The notes beneath the pieces were generated by a model, which saw only the letters and a program-made list of their open reading frames with translations, was not told the origin of the DNA and ran no database searches. DNA of 62,923 nucleotides from Leptospira biflexa (GTDB lineage Bacteria > Spirochaetota > Spirochaetia > Treponematales > Rectinemataceae): positions 17,050 to 79,972 of the forward strand of contig DYLX01000002.1 in the NCBI GenBank assembly GCA_020721875.1, written 5' to 3'. Below, piece by piece: positions 23,976-33,379 of the stretch. Position 1 is the stretch's first letter. The number at the start of each line of letters is the position of its first letter. A program made the translations under genes and the position numbers.

Positions 23976-25205
23976 ATGAAATTGTGGTTGAAATATGCGT
24001 TCGGAATCATTATGGGGGCAATTCTCTATCTCGCCCTTCCTCCGAGCATGATCCAGGGCACTCCGTTTATATCCTTTCTCGCTGAGATCGCTCAGAATAT
24101 CGGCGCCTATGCGCTTATTTTAACACTTATCGCCGGTATCCCTATCTCGACCTTCAGGTTGTCGGAGCGAGGGCTTTTCTTCAAACCTCTTCTGCGTACG
24201 CTGCTTTTTTTCCTCGCCAGTCTCCTCGTCGCAAGCCTCCTGGGTGTCATAATTGCCCTAATCTTCAGGCCAGCACCGCTCCCCCTCGTTTCAGAAAGCG
24301 GAACAATCCGTTCGCTCGATCCGCTCGACCTCATTCGTGCGACTTTCCCGAGTAATATCTTTTCGACATTTGCTGGTGCCGAGACCTGGTTCTTGCCTCT
24401 CGCACTGTTCGCCCTTGCATTTGGACTTGCCCTCGCTCACGACCCCGTTATGTCTCGCCCTATTTTGCCTGTGCTCGACGTAATCTCACGCGCTGCGTAC
24501 CTCATCAATACCTTCATTTCAGAGATACTCGGCATTCTCATCATCCCCGTGTCGCTCTACCTCTTCCTGAACCTAAGAAGCGCTAGATTTCCCGCTGAAT
24601 ATCAGGGCATCATTGTGGTATCTGTGACCGCGACCTTCATTTTCATCCTCGGCATCTTTCCGCTCATGTATCGTCTGCTCGGGGGTCGAAGAAATCCTTA
24701 TACCATGCTCTACGGCATGCTCGGCCCGCTTCTCGCCTCGGGCGCGTCTTCGAGCATCCTCTTTTCTTCAGGAACCACACTGCGACACATCTCAGAGAAT
24801 CTCGGTGTCAAGCGCGACAGCAACGCGCTTATGTTTCCCACCGCGCTCATCGCCGGAAGAGTGGGGAGCGCTTTTATCACCGCTGCTTCCTTCATCGCGA
24901 TTTTCCTTTCGTATTCGAGAAACAGCCCGAGTATCGGTCAATTCGCGGGAATTGTAATTCTCGTACCCGTGGCGGTTGTTGTGGGAGCCTCTGGATTAAA
25001 GAGCAATGTCGTGCTCATGATTGGGCTCACCGCCGCGCTCTTTGGGCAGGGTTTTCAGAACGGCGCGTCCCTCCTCGTGCCCGTGGCGCTATTACTCTCA
25101 GTATGTGCCTTACTGCTCGATGCCGCATGGATCATGTTCTCAATCTCACTCCTCGGCGAGCTCCGAGGTGAACGTAGTAGTAAGAAAGCGCGAAATTTTA
25201 TATAA
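23976..25205 (+). CDS. Divergent dicarboxylate/amino acid:cation symporter (SDF family)
   Basis: 409 residues from ATG 23976 (MKLWLKYAFGIIMG); ATG 23961 and TTG 23937 lie inside the promoter and are less likely. About eight hydrophobic segments are visible. The region from about 240 has the SDF helical-hairpin pattern: GPLLASGASSSILFSSGTTLRHISENLGVKRD (serine-rich HP1) and then LMFPTALIAGRVGSAFITAA in the place of transmembrane segment 7. The canonical NMDGT cation and substrate motif is replaced by AGRVGS, so substrate and coupling ion may differ from GltP-like proteins. The inner-membrane location is clear; the substrate is not. Confidence 0.8.
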   Translation: MKLWLKYAFGIIMGAILYLALPPSMIQGTPFISFLAEIAQNIGAYALILTLIAGIPISTFRLSERGLFFKPLLRTLLFFLASLLVASLLGVIIALIFRPAPLPLVSESGTIRSLDPLDLIRATFPSNIFSTFAGAETWFLPLALFALAFGLALAHDPVMSRPILPVLDVISRAAYLINTFISEILGILIIPVSLYLFLNLRSARFPAEYQGIIVVSVTATFIFILGIFPLMYRLLGGRRNPYTMLYGMLGPLLASGASSSILFSSGTTLRHISENLGVKRDSNALMFPTALIAGRVGSAFITAASFIAIFLSYSRNSPSIGQFAGIVILVPVAVVVGASGLKSNVVLMIGLTAALFGQGFQNGASLLVPVALLLSVCALLLDAAWIMFSISLLGELRGERSSKKARNFI

Positions 25206-25268
25206 TTTGCACGAATCTGCAATCATTGCGCACTTGACGGCACACCTCGCGCAAATTAGGATATGATT

Positions 25269-25721
25269 ATGGATCTGAAGAATTTATTGAAACCGGAACT
25301 CGTCACGATCGGTCTCCAGGGCAACAATAAAGAAGAAATCATCAGGCAGCTCGTGGAAATCGCTGCAAAAAGCGGCAAGGTACTCGATAAAGAAGAGGCT
25401 ATTTCCAGCGTATTTGAGCGCGAAAATCGCATGAGTACCGGAATGAAGCACGGAATCGCCATTCCCCACGGCAAGACCACCGCGGTGAAGGAGCTTGTGG
25501 CCTGCGTCGGAATCTCGGAGAAAGAAGTCGACTTCGATGCGCTCGACCGAAAGGGCTGCCGCATCTTCATCATGACGCTTTCACCGATCGATAAAACAGG
25601 TCCTCACCTGCAATTCCTTGCAGAAGTCGGCATGCTGTTCCGCAGCGAGGAGAAGCGGCAGGCGCTCCTGTCCGCAAAGTCTCCGGATGAGGTTGTCTCT
25701 ATTTTACTTGGAAATGCATAA
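25269..25721 (+). CDS. PTS EIIA domain protein (PtsN-like)
   Basis: 150 residues from ATG 25269, which has AGGA seven to eight bases upstream; ATG 25263 is two codons earlier. A single fructose/nitrogen-type EIIA domain with phosphorylatable His67 in GIAIPHGK, the preceding block FERENRMSTGMKHG, and HLQFLAEVGMLFRSEEKRQALL near the C-terminus. No other PTS gene lies in the window besides the HTH-EIIA fusion at 13221. Without EIIB/EIIC neighbours it most likely acts as a regulator. A strong terminator follows. Confidence 0.92.
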   Translation: MDLKNLLKPELVTIGLQGNNKEEIIRQLVEIAAKSGKVLDKEEAISSVFERENRMSTGMKHGIAIPHGKTTAVKELVACVGISEKEVDFDALDRKGCRIFIMTLSPIDKTGPHLQFLAEVGMLFRSEEKRQALLSAKSPDEVVSILLGNA

Positions 25722-25730
25722 AAAATTTAT

Positions 25731-25758
25731 AAGGCTGCGTGTCGAACGCAGCCTTTTT
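25731..25758. terminator. Bidirectional Rho-independent terminator between EIIA gene and groES
   Basis: AAGGCTGCG (25731-25739) pairs with CGCAGCCTT (25747-25755) and is followed by TTTC; the minus strand reads the same stem followed by ATAAATTTTTT. It can therefore end both convergent transcripts. Confidence 0.85.
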
Positions 25759-25775
25759 CATTGGTACCCTCTTGC

Positions 25776-26042
25776 TTACTCGAGAATTGCAAGAATATCG
25801 GGCATTTTCACGATGAGGTGCTCGACTCCATCGATCTTGATCTGGGTTCCGGCATATTTATCGTACATGACTTCGTCCCCGGCCTTTACCTTAATGACAT
25901 CGGTGTCAGTGCCAACGGCGACGACAATGCCGGTCTGAGTCTTTTCCTGGGCGGTTTGCGGAATGATGATTCCGCCGGCGGTCTTCGTTTCGCTTTCCTT
26001 GATTTTGATGAGAACTCTGTCCCCTAAGGGCTTTACATTCAT
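25776..26042 (-). CDS. groES: Co-chaperonin GroES
   Basis: 88 residues; AGGAGG precedes the start. GroES caps the GroEL chamber. Motifs: NVKPLGDRVLIKI, the mobile-loop region ESETKTAGGIIIPQTAQEKTQTG, VVAVGTDTD, VKAGDEVMYDKYAGTQI, and the terminal LIVKMPDILAILE. groEL is not adjacent, as in other spirochaetes where the two genes are apart. No CIRCE inverted repeat is visible upstream. Confidence 0.97.
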   Translation of the reverse strand: MNVKPLGDRVLIKIKESETKTAGGIIIPQTAQEKTQTGIVVAVGTDTDVIKVKAGDEVMYDKYAGTQIKIDGVEHLIVKMPDILAILE

Positions 26043-26098
26043 ACGTATGTCCTCCTGAAAAATGCGTGTGATTAATTTGTGGTAGAGAACCGTGATGA

Positions 26099-26127
26099 AA
26101 TATAAAAAATCCGCGTTGGATGGTCAA
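26099..26127 (-). promoter_or_regulatory. Promoter of groES
   Basis: Minus strand: TTGACC (26127-26122), exactly 17 bases, TATATT (26104-26099, five of six). The ATG is 57 bases downstream of the -10, leaving a leader with a proper Shine-Dalgarno site. Confidence 0.6.
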
Positions 26128-26230
26128 GCATGCCTCATGCAATATTCTTCCTGCGCGCGATCATGGGGTCGCCTCGACATCGCAAAATTGGTATATTGAG
26201 AGGGGACTAGAAAATATACGCAATTTTTTG

Positions 26231-26251
26231 CAATGAGCGTTTGTCTCATTG
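26231..26251 (+). repeat. Inverted repeat in the ftsH leader
   Basis: CAATGAG (26231-26237) and CTCATTG (26245-26251) are perfectly complementary with a 7-base loop, 18 bases before the ftsH Shine-Dalgarno AGGAG (26269-26273). It could be a repressor site or an mRNA hairpin; nothing distinguishes the two. Confidence 0.4.
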
Positions 26252-26279
26252 AGCGTACATGGTCCTTTAGGAGTAAGAG

Positions 26280-28334
26280 ATGCCACCAAAAGGCAAGAAC
26301 AATTGGACTCCCAATCAGCAGAATAAACCCGATAAAAATTTGGGTGGTTCCAACAAGGGTCCCCAGATGCCACAAGGCTTTCAATTCCACTTTTCTCTTG
26401 GCTATATCCTTATCGCACTCATCGCAGTTTCCTTCTTTAACTATTTTCTTTTTAAAAGCGACACCACCGTCGTACCCTACTCGACCTTCAAGGATAAAAT
26501 AATTTCGGGGGAGATCAAGCGCGTCGAGATTGATATCAACTACTACACGGGCTACACCGACCTTAAGTCTTCGGCACCATCGTCGCCTCTTCCCGCTACG
26601 GCGAAGCCCGGTGTAGTCTACAAAACCGTGCCCGTCAACGATCCAGGGTTCACCGCACTACTAGATCAGAAGGGCGTCGTGTACTCAGCCTCTCCCCGAG
26701 AGGGAAGCGCGATCCTTTCGCTTCTATTAAACTGGATTCTCCCCTTCGCGATCATGTTCTTCCTCTGGCGCACCGTGATGAGCAGATTTATGGGGTCGAA
26801 CTCCAATGTGCTCGCCTTTGGTCAAAATAAGGCTACGGTGGTCGCGGAGGGCGATATCAAGACGAGGTTCGCCGACGTTGCGGGTGTTGATGAAGCCAAG
26901 GCTGAACTCGTCGAAGTTGTGGATTTCCTTAAAAATCCGCAGAAATACACTGATATTGGCGGAAAGATCCCAAAGGGCGTTCTCCTCGTGGGTCCTCCAG
27001 GGACCGGCAAAACGCTCCTTGCGCGTGCGGTTGCAGGCGAAGCGAATGTTCCCTTCTTCAAAATGAGCGGCGCGGACTTTGTCGAGATGTTCGTCGGTGT
27101 GGGGGCGGCGCGCGTCCGCGACCTCTTTAAGCAAGCGCGCGAGAAGGCGCCCTGCATCATCTTCATCGATGAAATCGATGCACTCGGAAAGAGCCGCGTG
27201 AGCGGGATCATGGGCGGCAACGACGAGCGCGAACAGACCCTCAATCAGCTCCTCGTGGAGATGGATGGCTTCGACTCAACAAGCGGGCTCATTCTCGTTG
27301 CAGCGACAAACCGTCCCGATGTTCTCGACCCCGCGCTCCTGCGTCCTGGCCGATTTGACCGCCAAGTGCTCGTCGACAGGCCCGATATGCTCGGCCGCGA
27401 AGAGATCCTTAGAATTCATACGAAGCCCATCAAGATGGATCCCTCGGTCGATCTCTCTAAGATCGCGCGGAGCACGCCTGGATTTGTCGGTGCGGACCTC
27501 GCCAATGTCGTGAATGAGGCAGCCCTCCTCGCCGTTCGCGCGGGTCGAAAAAAAGTAAAAGAAGAGGATTTCCAGGCGGCAATCGAGAAGGTTGTCGCGG
27601 GTCTTGAAAAGAAAAATCGTATGATTAACCCCAAGGAGAAACAGATTGTCGCCGTGCACGAGACTGGTCACGCGATCACCGCAGCCTTCACACCGGGAGC
27701 GGATCCTGTGCGCAAAATTTCCATCGTGCCTCGCGGATTCGGAGCCTTGGGCTATACCCTTCAGATGCCGCTTGAAGACCGCTATCTCGTGACGCAGGAA
27801 GAGCTCTACGGCCAGATCGATGTGCTCCTCGGCGGCCGCGCTGCTGAAGAGATTGTCTTTCACTCGATTTCGACGGGAGCCTCGAATGACATCGCGCGCT
27901 CTACGGAGATCGCGCGACGCATGATCACCGACTATGGCATGTCGGATAAATTCAAGAACGTCGCCCTCACCAAGCGCAGTGCAGGCCTGGCTGGTCCACA
28001 ACAGATAGCCGACCCCTTCGCGACCAAGGAATACAGCGAAGAAACCCAGAAATACATTGATGAGACCATCGCGTCCATTGTCGAGGAGCGCTACAAGAGA
28101 GTTGTCGCCCTCCTCACCGAGAAGCGTCCTATGCTCGATCGTATCTCTTCGCGCCTTTTGGAGAAAGAAATTATCGAAGAATCTGAATTCATTGCGCTGA
28201 CAAGCGGGTCTGCCATAGAGGAAAGGTTGGCTGGCTCTCAATCGGTCGCAAGTTTAAGCGAAGTCGCTCATTCTACTACCGCGAAGCCCACCTCCGAAGC
28301 CAGCGCGCCGGAGTCTTCCGCCCCGACCACCTAA
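26280..28334 (+). CDS. ftsH: ATP-dependent zinc metalloprotease FtsH
   Basis: 684 residues; AGGAG precedes the ATG by six bases. Membrane-anchored AAA+ protease that degrades misfolded membrane and regulatory proteins. The N-terminus has a proline/asparagine-rich cytoplasmic stretch, a first helix near residues 38-58, a periplasmic domain and a second helix near 140-160. The AAA domain shows Walker A GPPGTGKT near 240, Walker [12 protein letters not shown], and the second region of homology [20 protein letters not shown]. The zinc site is HETGH near 460. The C-terminal tail is Ser/Thr/Ala-rich. Its own terminator follows and the fatty-acid genes begin afterwards. Confidence 0.97.
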   Translation: MPPKGKNNWTPNQQNKPDKNLGGSNKGPQMPQGFQFHFSLGYILIALIAVSFFNYFLFKSDTTVVPYSTFKDKIISGEIKRVEIDINYYTGYTDLKSSAPSSPLPATAKPGVVYKTVPVNDPGFTALLDQKGVVYSASPREGSAILSLLLNWILPFAIMFFLWRTVMSRFMGSNSNVLAFGQNKATVVAEGDIKTRFADVAGVDEAKAELVEVVDFLKNPQKYTDIGGKIPKGVLLVGPPGTGKTLLARAVAGEANVPFFKMSGADFVEMFVGVGAARVRDLFKQAREKAPCIIFIDEIDALGKSRVSGIMGGNDEREQTLNQLLVEMDGFDSTSGLILVAATNRPDVLDPALLRPGRFDRQVLVDRPDMLGREEILRIHTKPIKMDPSVDLSKIARSTPGFVGADLANVVNEAALLAVRAGRKKVKEEDFQAAIEKVVAGLEKKNRMINPKEKQIVAVHETGHAITAAFTPGADPVRKISIVPRGFGALGYTLQMPLEDRYLVTQEELYGQIDVLLGGRAAEEIVFHSISTGASNDIARSTEIARRMITDYGMSDKFKNVALTKRSAGLAGPQQIADPFATKEYSEETQKYIDETIASIVEERYKRVVALLTEKRPMLDRISSRLLEKEIIEESEFIALTSGSAIEERLAGSQSVASLSEVAHSTTAKPTSEASAPESSAPTT

Positions 28335-28367
28335 GCTAACGCGCACTTACATTTTCATCATTCGAGC

Positions 28368-28395
28368 GAGCCCTGGACTTCATCGTTCAGGGCTC
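28368..28395 (+). terminator. Terminator after ftsH
   Basis: GAGCCCTG (28368-28375) pairs perfectly with CAGGGCTC (28388-28395), followed by AATATTTAT. The U-tract is weak. Confidence 0.65.
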
Positions 28396-28401
28396 AATAT
28401 T

Positions 28402-28434
28402 TATGACACATTTACTATTATTGTCATATTGACA
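28402..28434 (+). promoter_or_regulatory. Inverted repeat and -35 box upstream of the fab cluster
   Basis: TATGACA (28402-28408) and TGTCATA (28422-28428) are a perfect inverted repeat with a 13-base spacer, and TTGACA (28429-28434) follows at once. With 17-base spacing the -10 would be TTCACT (28452-28457, three of six). The repeat is a candidate operator for a fatty-acid regulator, but it does not match the FapR, FabT or FadR consensus as I know them. Confidence 0.4.
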
Positions 28435-28489
28435 GAAATCTATCCCTGTGATTCACTTCAGTCATACTTTACCGAAAGGAGTTATTCGA

Positions 28490-29467
28490 ATGTCCGTAGT
28501 GATCAGATCGATAGCTTCGTATATCGCACCTATACGCGTTACCAACGAGGAGCTCGCCGCCAAGATGGACACGACCGATGAGTGGATACGCTCGCACACC
28601 GGCATAGGGGCACGACACTTCGCTCCCGATGGAATTCAGACGAGCGACATGGCTGCCAGTGCCGCGAAAAGCGCACTCGAGAACGCGAAAATTAGTCCGC
28701 ACGACATCGACTATGTCATTGTGGCGACCGCCACACCCGACTATTTTGGCTTCCCCGCGACCGCCTGCATTGTGCAGGATAAAATCGGTGCCTATGGCGC
28801 CGCCGCGTTTGATGTAGTTGCCGGCTGCTCCGGCTTTATTTACGCGCTCGACATCGCATCGAGCATGCTCGAGTCTTCGCACGGCCGAAACGCGCTTGTT
28901 ATAGGCGCCGATAGTCTCAGCAGAATCACGAACTGGGAGGACCGATCGACCGCGGTGCTGTTCGGCGATGGAGCGGGTGCGGCGGTGGTTTCACGCATCG
29001 ACGAAGGGGCGCGCGGGTGCCTGTCTTTTATTCTCGGGGCCGATGGTAGTGGCGCGAAGGATCTCTACCTCGTGCAGCCCGAACGATCCAGCGCCTATGA
29101 ACGCCAGGCGCCGATGGTACCCGTCATTTCTATGAATGGAAAGAAGGTCTACGATTTCGCGGTAAAATCCATCATCGTGGCAATTGAGCGCCTCTTGCAC
29201 AAAACCATGTACCGCCTCGAGGATTTTTCGTGGATCGTGCCGCACCAGGCCAACGCGCGCATCGTGCAAGCCGCCGCAAAGCGTTTCTCGATTCCACGGG
29301 AGAAAATTTACATGAACATTGAAGAGTTTGCGAACACCTCGGCCGCGAGCATTCCTATCGCGCTCGCTGAAATGTCGGAGAAGGGTCTGCTTAAGGCAAA
29401 TGACCTTGTGATGCTCGTGGGATTCGGCGCCGGTCTCACCTATGGCGCCGCAGTGATCCGCTGGTAA
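28490..29467 (+). CDS. fabH: 3-oxoacyl-ACP synthase III (KAS III)
   Basis: 325 residues from ATG 28490 (AAAGGAG seven to eight bases upstream); the frame opens 42 bases earlier but that extension has no support. FabH condenses acetyl-CoA with malonyl-ACP to start type II fatty acid synthesis. The N-terminal block TTDEWIRSHTGIGARH is diagnostic. The triad is Cys113 (VAGCSGF), His in IVPHQANARI and Asn in EEFANTSAAS. The C-terminus MLVGFGAGLTYGAAVIRW is typical. It is first in fabH-fabF-fabZ-fabV. Confidence 0.96.
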   Translation: MSVVIRSIASYIAPIRVTNEELAAKMDTTDEWIRSHTGIGARHFAPDGIQTSDMAASAAKSALENAKISPHDIDYVIVATATPDYFGFPATACIVQDKIGAYGAAAFDVVAGCSGFIYALDIASSMLESSHGRNALVIGADSLSRITNWEDRSTAVLFGDGAGAAVVSRIDEGARGCLSFILGADGSGAKDLYLVQPERSSAYERQAPMVPVISMNGKKVYDFAVKSIIVAIERLLHKTMYRLEDFSWIVPHQANARIVQAAAKRFSIPREKIYMNIEEFANTSAASIPIALAEMSEKGLLKANDLVMLVGFGAGLTYGAAVIRW

Positions 29468-29564
29468 AGTGCGCTCTTGCCGCACATGATAGTAATATCG
29501 CATACTGAAGGTTCGGGCGGTGGCGCGAATATCGCCTTATGCTCTACGTAAGGAGAGAATAATT

Positions 29565-30845
29565 ATGCACAATGAAGTCGCGGTGACGGGACTTGGAATC
29601 GTGAGTCCGATCGGCGTTTCGATCGAGGAGTTCTGGAATAACTGCACGGGCGGCGTGAGCGGTATCGGGCCGATCACGCACTTCGATCCGGCAAATGTCG
29701 AGAGCAAGATTGCCGCCGAGGTGAAAAACTTCGACGCGTCGCGGTGGATGGATCGCAAAGATGCACGTAAAATGGCTTTGTTCTCTCAGTATGCGGTAGC
29801 CGCAGCGGTGCAGGCGTGGAGAGACGCAGGCATGCCTGAGGATCTTTCGACCCTTTCCGAGGACGAAAAGCGGATTTTTGCCGCGGATCGCATTGCGGTG
29901 GTAGTTGGCAATGGCATTGGCGGATTTGAAGTGCTTGTGGAATCCCACACGAAAATGATGCATGATGGTGCGGATCGCATTCCTCCTATGACGATTCCCC
30001 TTATGATCGCCAATGAGGCCTCGGCGAACATCGCCATACACTTCGGCATCCATGGGCCCGCTTTCACGCTGGTTACCGCATGCGCCTCTGGTACGGACGC
30101 GCTCGGACAGGCACTCGACCTCATCCGTGCCGGCCGCGCTGATATCGTGCTTGCGGGAGGCACCGAAGCTGCCATTACAGAGTTTTCCACAGGTGCGTTC
30201 TGCAGGCTAAAGGCCCTTTCCACGTCTTACAACGACAAACCGGAACTCGCTTCGCGCCCCTTCGATCGCGATAGAGACGGTTTTGTGATGGGTGAAGGCG
30301 CGGGGATTCTTGTATTAGAGAGCCTTGAGCATGCCCGCGCGCGCGGTGCGAATGTGCACGCGCTCTTTGCGGGGTATGGCTCAAGCTGCGACGCGTATCA
30401 TCTCACCGCGCCGCAACCAGAAGGCGCCTTTGGCGCGAAGGCAATAGAGCTTGCACTCAAGGACGCAGCGATGGAGCCGCGCGAGATCGGATACTACAAT
30501 GCCCACGGCACAGGCACCGAGCTCAATGATCCCATGGAGACCCGCATGCTGAAGGCGGTCTTTGGTCCTCTCGCGAGCAAGCTCAAAGTGAGCTCGACTA
30601 AGAGCATGACAGGCCACTGCATTGCCGCGGCAGGCGCTATCGAAGCGATCGTCTGTATCAAAGCAATCGAGACCGGCATTCTTCCACCCACCATCCATCT
30701 CGATAACCCCGACCTCGCGCAGGGCTGCGACCTCGACTACATCCCGAACCATGCGCAGAATGTGCAGGTAAACGCGGCGATGTCCGCGAGCCTAGGCTTC
30801 GGAGGGCACAACGGCGTCGTTATCTTCAAAGCCTACAACGCCTGA
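29565..30845 (+). CDS. fabF: 3-oxoacyl-ACP synthase II (KAS II)
   Basis: 426 residues from ATG 29565 (AAGGAGA upstream; family opening VAVTGLGIVSPIG). It elongates acyl-ACP by condensation with malonyl-ACP. Active-site Cys near residue 173 (VTACASGTDALG), His in NAHGTGTELNDPMET and His in STKSMTGHCIAAAGA form the Cys-His-His triad of elongating synthases. Ending GFGGHNGVVIFKAY is standard. It lies about 100 bases after fabH; a possible promoter (TTGCCG near 29478 with CATACT) lies between them. Confidence 0.96.
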   Translation: MHNEVAVTGLGIVSPIGVSIEEFWNNCTGGVSGIGPITHFDPANVESKIAAEVKNFDASRWMDRKDARKMALFSQYAVAAAVQAWRDAGMPEDLSTLSEDEKRIFAADRIAVVVGNGIGGFEVLVESHTKMMHDGADRIPPMTIPLMIANEASANIAIHFGIHGPAFTLVTACASGTDALGQALDLIRAGRADIVLAGGTEAAITEFSTGAFCRLKALSTSYNDKPELASRPFDRDRDGFVMGEGAGILVLESLEHARARGANVHALFAGYGSSCDAYHLTAPQPEGAFGAKAIELALKDAAMEPREIGYYNAHGTGTELNDPMETRMLKAVFGPLASKLKVSSTKSMTGHCIAAAGAIEAIVCIKAIETGILPPTIHLDNPDLAQGCDLDYIPNHAQNVQVNAAMSASLGFGGHNGVVIFKAYNA

Positions 30846-30850
30846 GCCTG

Positions 30851-30879
30851 TTGCGAAGTTAGCGGATTAATACTAAAAT
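30851..30879 (+). promoter_or_regulatory. Promoter of fabZ-fabV-rsmE
   Basis: TTGCGA (30851-30856), exactly 17 bases, TAAAAT (30874-30879, five of six). The fabZ ATG is 52 bases further on with AAGGG nine bases before it. Confidence 0.5.
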
Positions 30880-30931
30880 TGTCGATATTTTGCATTCCTT
30901 GCATTAAATTGGAGAAGAAGGGCTATCTTAC

Positions 30932-31351
30932 ATGAAAAATATTGAACAGTATCTCCCCCATAGACCTCCATTTCTCTTCGTGGACGATGTGGTAATAGAA
31001 GGCGACGCCATTCGAGCAACCCACGCTTTCTCAGCGGAAGATTGGTTCTTTAAGGGGCACTTCCCCTCATATCCCATTGTACCTGGCGTACTCCTCGTTG
31101 AAAGCATGGCGCAGGCAGGCGGCGTGGGTGCCAAGCTCATGGGAGTGTATCCCAAAAGTCTCTTCATGTTCGCAAAAATCAAAGAGGCTCGATTCAAACA
31201 GCCGGTACGCCCGGGCGATGTCTTTACCATGGAGATCAGCAACCTGAGAGCCTCTTCAGTGGTCCTCCACCAGAGAGGAATAGGAAAGGTCGGTAACACG
31301 GTTGTCGTAGAGGCCGAATGGATGAGCATCGCTTCAGGAGTACCTGAATGA
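30932..31351 (+). CDS. fabZ: 3-hydroxyacyl-ACP dehydratase FabZ
   Basis: 139 residues with the hot-dog fold pattern: YLPHRPPFLFVDDV at the start, catalytic His in FKGHFPSYPIVPGVLLVESMAQAGG with the partner Glu in the same helix, and FKQPVRPGDVFTMEI. It removes water from 3-hydroxyacyl-ACP in each elongation cycle. The stop overlaps the fabV start (ATGA), coupling the last two steps of the cycle. Confidence 0.95.
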   Translation: MKNIEQYLPHRPPFLFVDDVVIEGDAIRATHAFSAEDWFFKGHFPSYPIVPGVLLVESMAQAGGVGAKLMGVYPKSLFMFAKIKEARFKQPVRPGDVFTMEISNLRASSVVLHQRGIGKVGNTVVVEAEWMSIASGVPE

Positions 31352-32565
31352 TCATTAAACCAATGGTTCGCAACAATATTTGCATTAACGCGCACCCCGA
31401 TGGATGTGCTGCGGAAGTGCGGCTGCAGGCTCAGAGGGTGAAGAGTTTCCGTGAGCGCCTTAAAAATTCAGGCGCAAATGGCAAAACCGCCCCAAAACCG
31501 CTGCATGCCCTGGTGATCGGCTGTTCGACGGGGTATGGTTTGGCTTCGCGGCTTACGGCAGCCTTCGGCTATGGCGCGGAGACCGTCGGCTTCTCCTATG
31601 AGAAGGAGCCTTTAGCGAGCAAACCCGCAACACCGGGATGGTACTTCAACCGCGAGTTCGATAGACTTGCCGCTGCCGAAGGGCTCTTCTCGACGACCTT
31701 TTCCGAAATTGACGCATTTTCTCACGCTGCAAAGCAGAAGGCTATCGAAGTCGCCAAAGAGCGCGGTTTTTCCTACGATCTCATCATCTATTCGCTCGCG
31801 AGCCCTGTTCGTATTGATCCGGATACAGGCACTATGTACCGTTCGGTGATCAAACCGATAGGTCGACAGTACGTTGGGCGCAGTCTCGATGTGTTCACGG
31901 GCAAGATTTCCGAAGCGAGCATCCAACCTGCAACAGACGAAGAGGTCGCAGAAACAGTCAAAGTTATGGGTGGCGAGGACTGGCAGCTGTGGATTACTGC
32001 ACTGGACCAAGCCAAGGTCCTTACGCAGGGCGCAATCACCCTTGCTTACTCCTACATCGGCCCCTCGTTCTCCTGGCCGATCTACCGAGATGGCACGATT
32101 GGGCAAGCAAAACTCCACCTCGAGAAGACTGCTCAGGATCTCACTGCGAACTTTCAGCCCAAGAATGGACTCAAAGCCTATGTTTCGATCAATAAGGCGG
32201 TGGTCACGCGCGCCAGCGCAGTCATTCCCATCATTCCTCTCTACATCTCTACCCTTTTTAAGGTAATGAAGGAGCGCAACATCCACGAAGACTGCGTCGA
32301 CCAGATGATCAGGCTTTTCAGCGAGCGCCTCTACATGAAAGGCATATCTAAAATACCGACCGACACTGAAGGCCGAATTCGGATTGACGACCTCGAGATG
32401 GGCGGCTCTGTCCAAACCGAAGTGAGTGCGCGGCTCGCGAGCGTTGACGAGTCGAACCTCTACACGCTCTCGGATCCCGCGGGTTTCAAGAACGATTTCT
32501 TAAGGGCGCACGGGTTTGAAGTGCCGGGTGTCGACTACGGACGCGAAGTCACCTCCTTCGAATGA
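31348..32565 (+). CDS. fabV: Trans-2-enoyl-ACP/CoA reductase, FabV/TER type
   Basis: 405 residues; the TER/FabV family is about 395-405. It reduces the trans-2-enoyl thioester with NADH. The N-terminus is family-typical (IIKPMVRNNICINAHPDGC), with the nucleotide-binding block ALVIGCSTGYGLASRLTAAF and the Y-x8-K catalytic pair in WPIYRDGTIGQAK that defines FabV and separates it from FabI. I see no FabI, FabK or FabL here, so this is probably the enoyl reductase of the pathway. The original TER was described from Treponema denticola, in line with a spirochaete host. The stop overlaps rsmE (ATGA). Confidence 0.95.
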   Translation: MIIKPMVRNNICINAHPDGCAAEVRLQAQRVKSFRERLKNSGANGKTAPKPLHALVIGCSTGYGLASRLTAAFGYGAETVGFSYEKEPLASKPATPGWYFNREFDRLAAAEGLFSTTFSEIDAFSHAAKQKAIEVAKERGFSYDLIIYSLASPVRIDPDTGTMYRSVIKPIGRQYVGRSLDVFTGKISEASIQPATDEEVAETVKVMGGEDWQLWITALDQAKVLTQGAITLAYSYIGPSFSWPIYRDGTIGQAKLHLEKTAQDLTANFQPKNGLKAYVSINKAVVTRASAVIPIIPLYISTLFKVMKERNIHEDCVDQMIRLFSERLYMKGISKIPTDTEGRIRIDDLEMGGSVQTEVSARLASVDESNLYTLSDPAGFKNDFLRAHGFEVPGVDYGREVTSFE

Positions 32566-33335
32566 ATCTCTGTATTCTCGATTCTGAGGAACCTCAGCAG
32601 CTACTCCCCTTAAAGGACCGACGTGCCCAGCATATTCTCAGCGTACTTAAAAAGAGCATTGGGGATAGAATCCGCGTAGGCAGCCCCGGAGGGCTCTTAG
32701 GCTGGGCAACCCTAGTGTCGAGAACCGATGAGGCGATTGCACTGCGCTTCGATGCTGAAGAAATAGCTCCCGCACTACGCCCGGTTCACGTATTCCTTGG
32801 CACTGCGAGGCCGATACAGGCGGCGCGCATCGTCAAAGAGCTCACGATTCTTGGTGTGGCGGGAATTACCTTCTTTCCGACTGCACTCGGTGAAAAGTCT
32901 TACACGCAATCGAATTTCTACACTCAGCGTGAATATCTCATGTACGCGAGGGATGGAGCCGAGCAGGCGGGCAACCCTCGCCTTCCGGACATTCGGCTCT
33001 CGTGGTCACTCCGAGAAGCGTTGAAACAGCGTATAGAATTTGTGCCTCAGGAGCAGACGCAAACCATTGTTACCACAATTCAAGGGGCACCTGCGCCATG
33101 CACAAAGATTGTTTTTCACCCCAGCGAAAACGCGCCGCGCCTCAGCGAGTTTCCCCTCGCGGGAACGCCTATTATCTTGGCCATCGGCACCGAGCGAGGT
33201 TGGACCGAAACCGAGGTCCACCAGTTCGTGGATGCGGGTTTCTCAGTATGCTCGCTCGGTGATCGCATTTTGAAAACAGAGACCGCCGCGATATCCACCA
33301 CTTCAATCGTGCTTGCACGCCTTGGCTACATTTGA
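32562..33335 (+). CDS. rsmE: 16S rRNA (uracil1498-N3)-methyltransferase RsmE
   Basis: 257 residues, overlapping fabV by ATGA. It methylates U1498 of 16S rRNA with SAM. The N-terminal PUA-like part has RAQHILSVLKKSIGDRIRVG; the SPOUT trefoil-knot domain has KELTILGVAGITFF and the SAM-binding C-terminus AIGTERGWTETEV, FSVCSLGDRILKTETAAISTTSIV. It is last in the fab transcript, an arrangement with no functional link that I know of. Confidence 0.93.
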   Translation: MNLCILDSEEPQQLLPLKDRRAQHILSVLKKSIGDRIRVGSPGGLLGWATLVSRTDEAIALRFDAEEIAPALRPVHVFLGTARPIQAARIVKELTILGVAGITFFPTALGEKSYTQSNFYTQREYLMYARDGAEQAGNPRLPDIRLSWSLREALKQRIEFVPQEQTQTIVTTIQGAPAPCTKIVFHPSENAPRLSEFPLAGTPIILAIGTERGWTETEVHQFVDAGFSVCSLGDRILKTETAAISTTSIVLARLGYI

Positions 33336-33379
33336 TAATTTTGCACAAGGTTCGTAGCAGTAATGTCTCATTGTGAGCC

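Noticed and set aside
25776..26127. CIRCE heat-shock operator before groES
   Set aside because: I looked for TTAGCACTC and its complement with a 9-base gap and found nothing similar.
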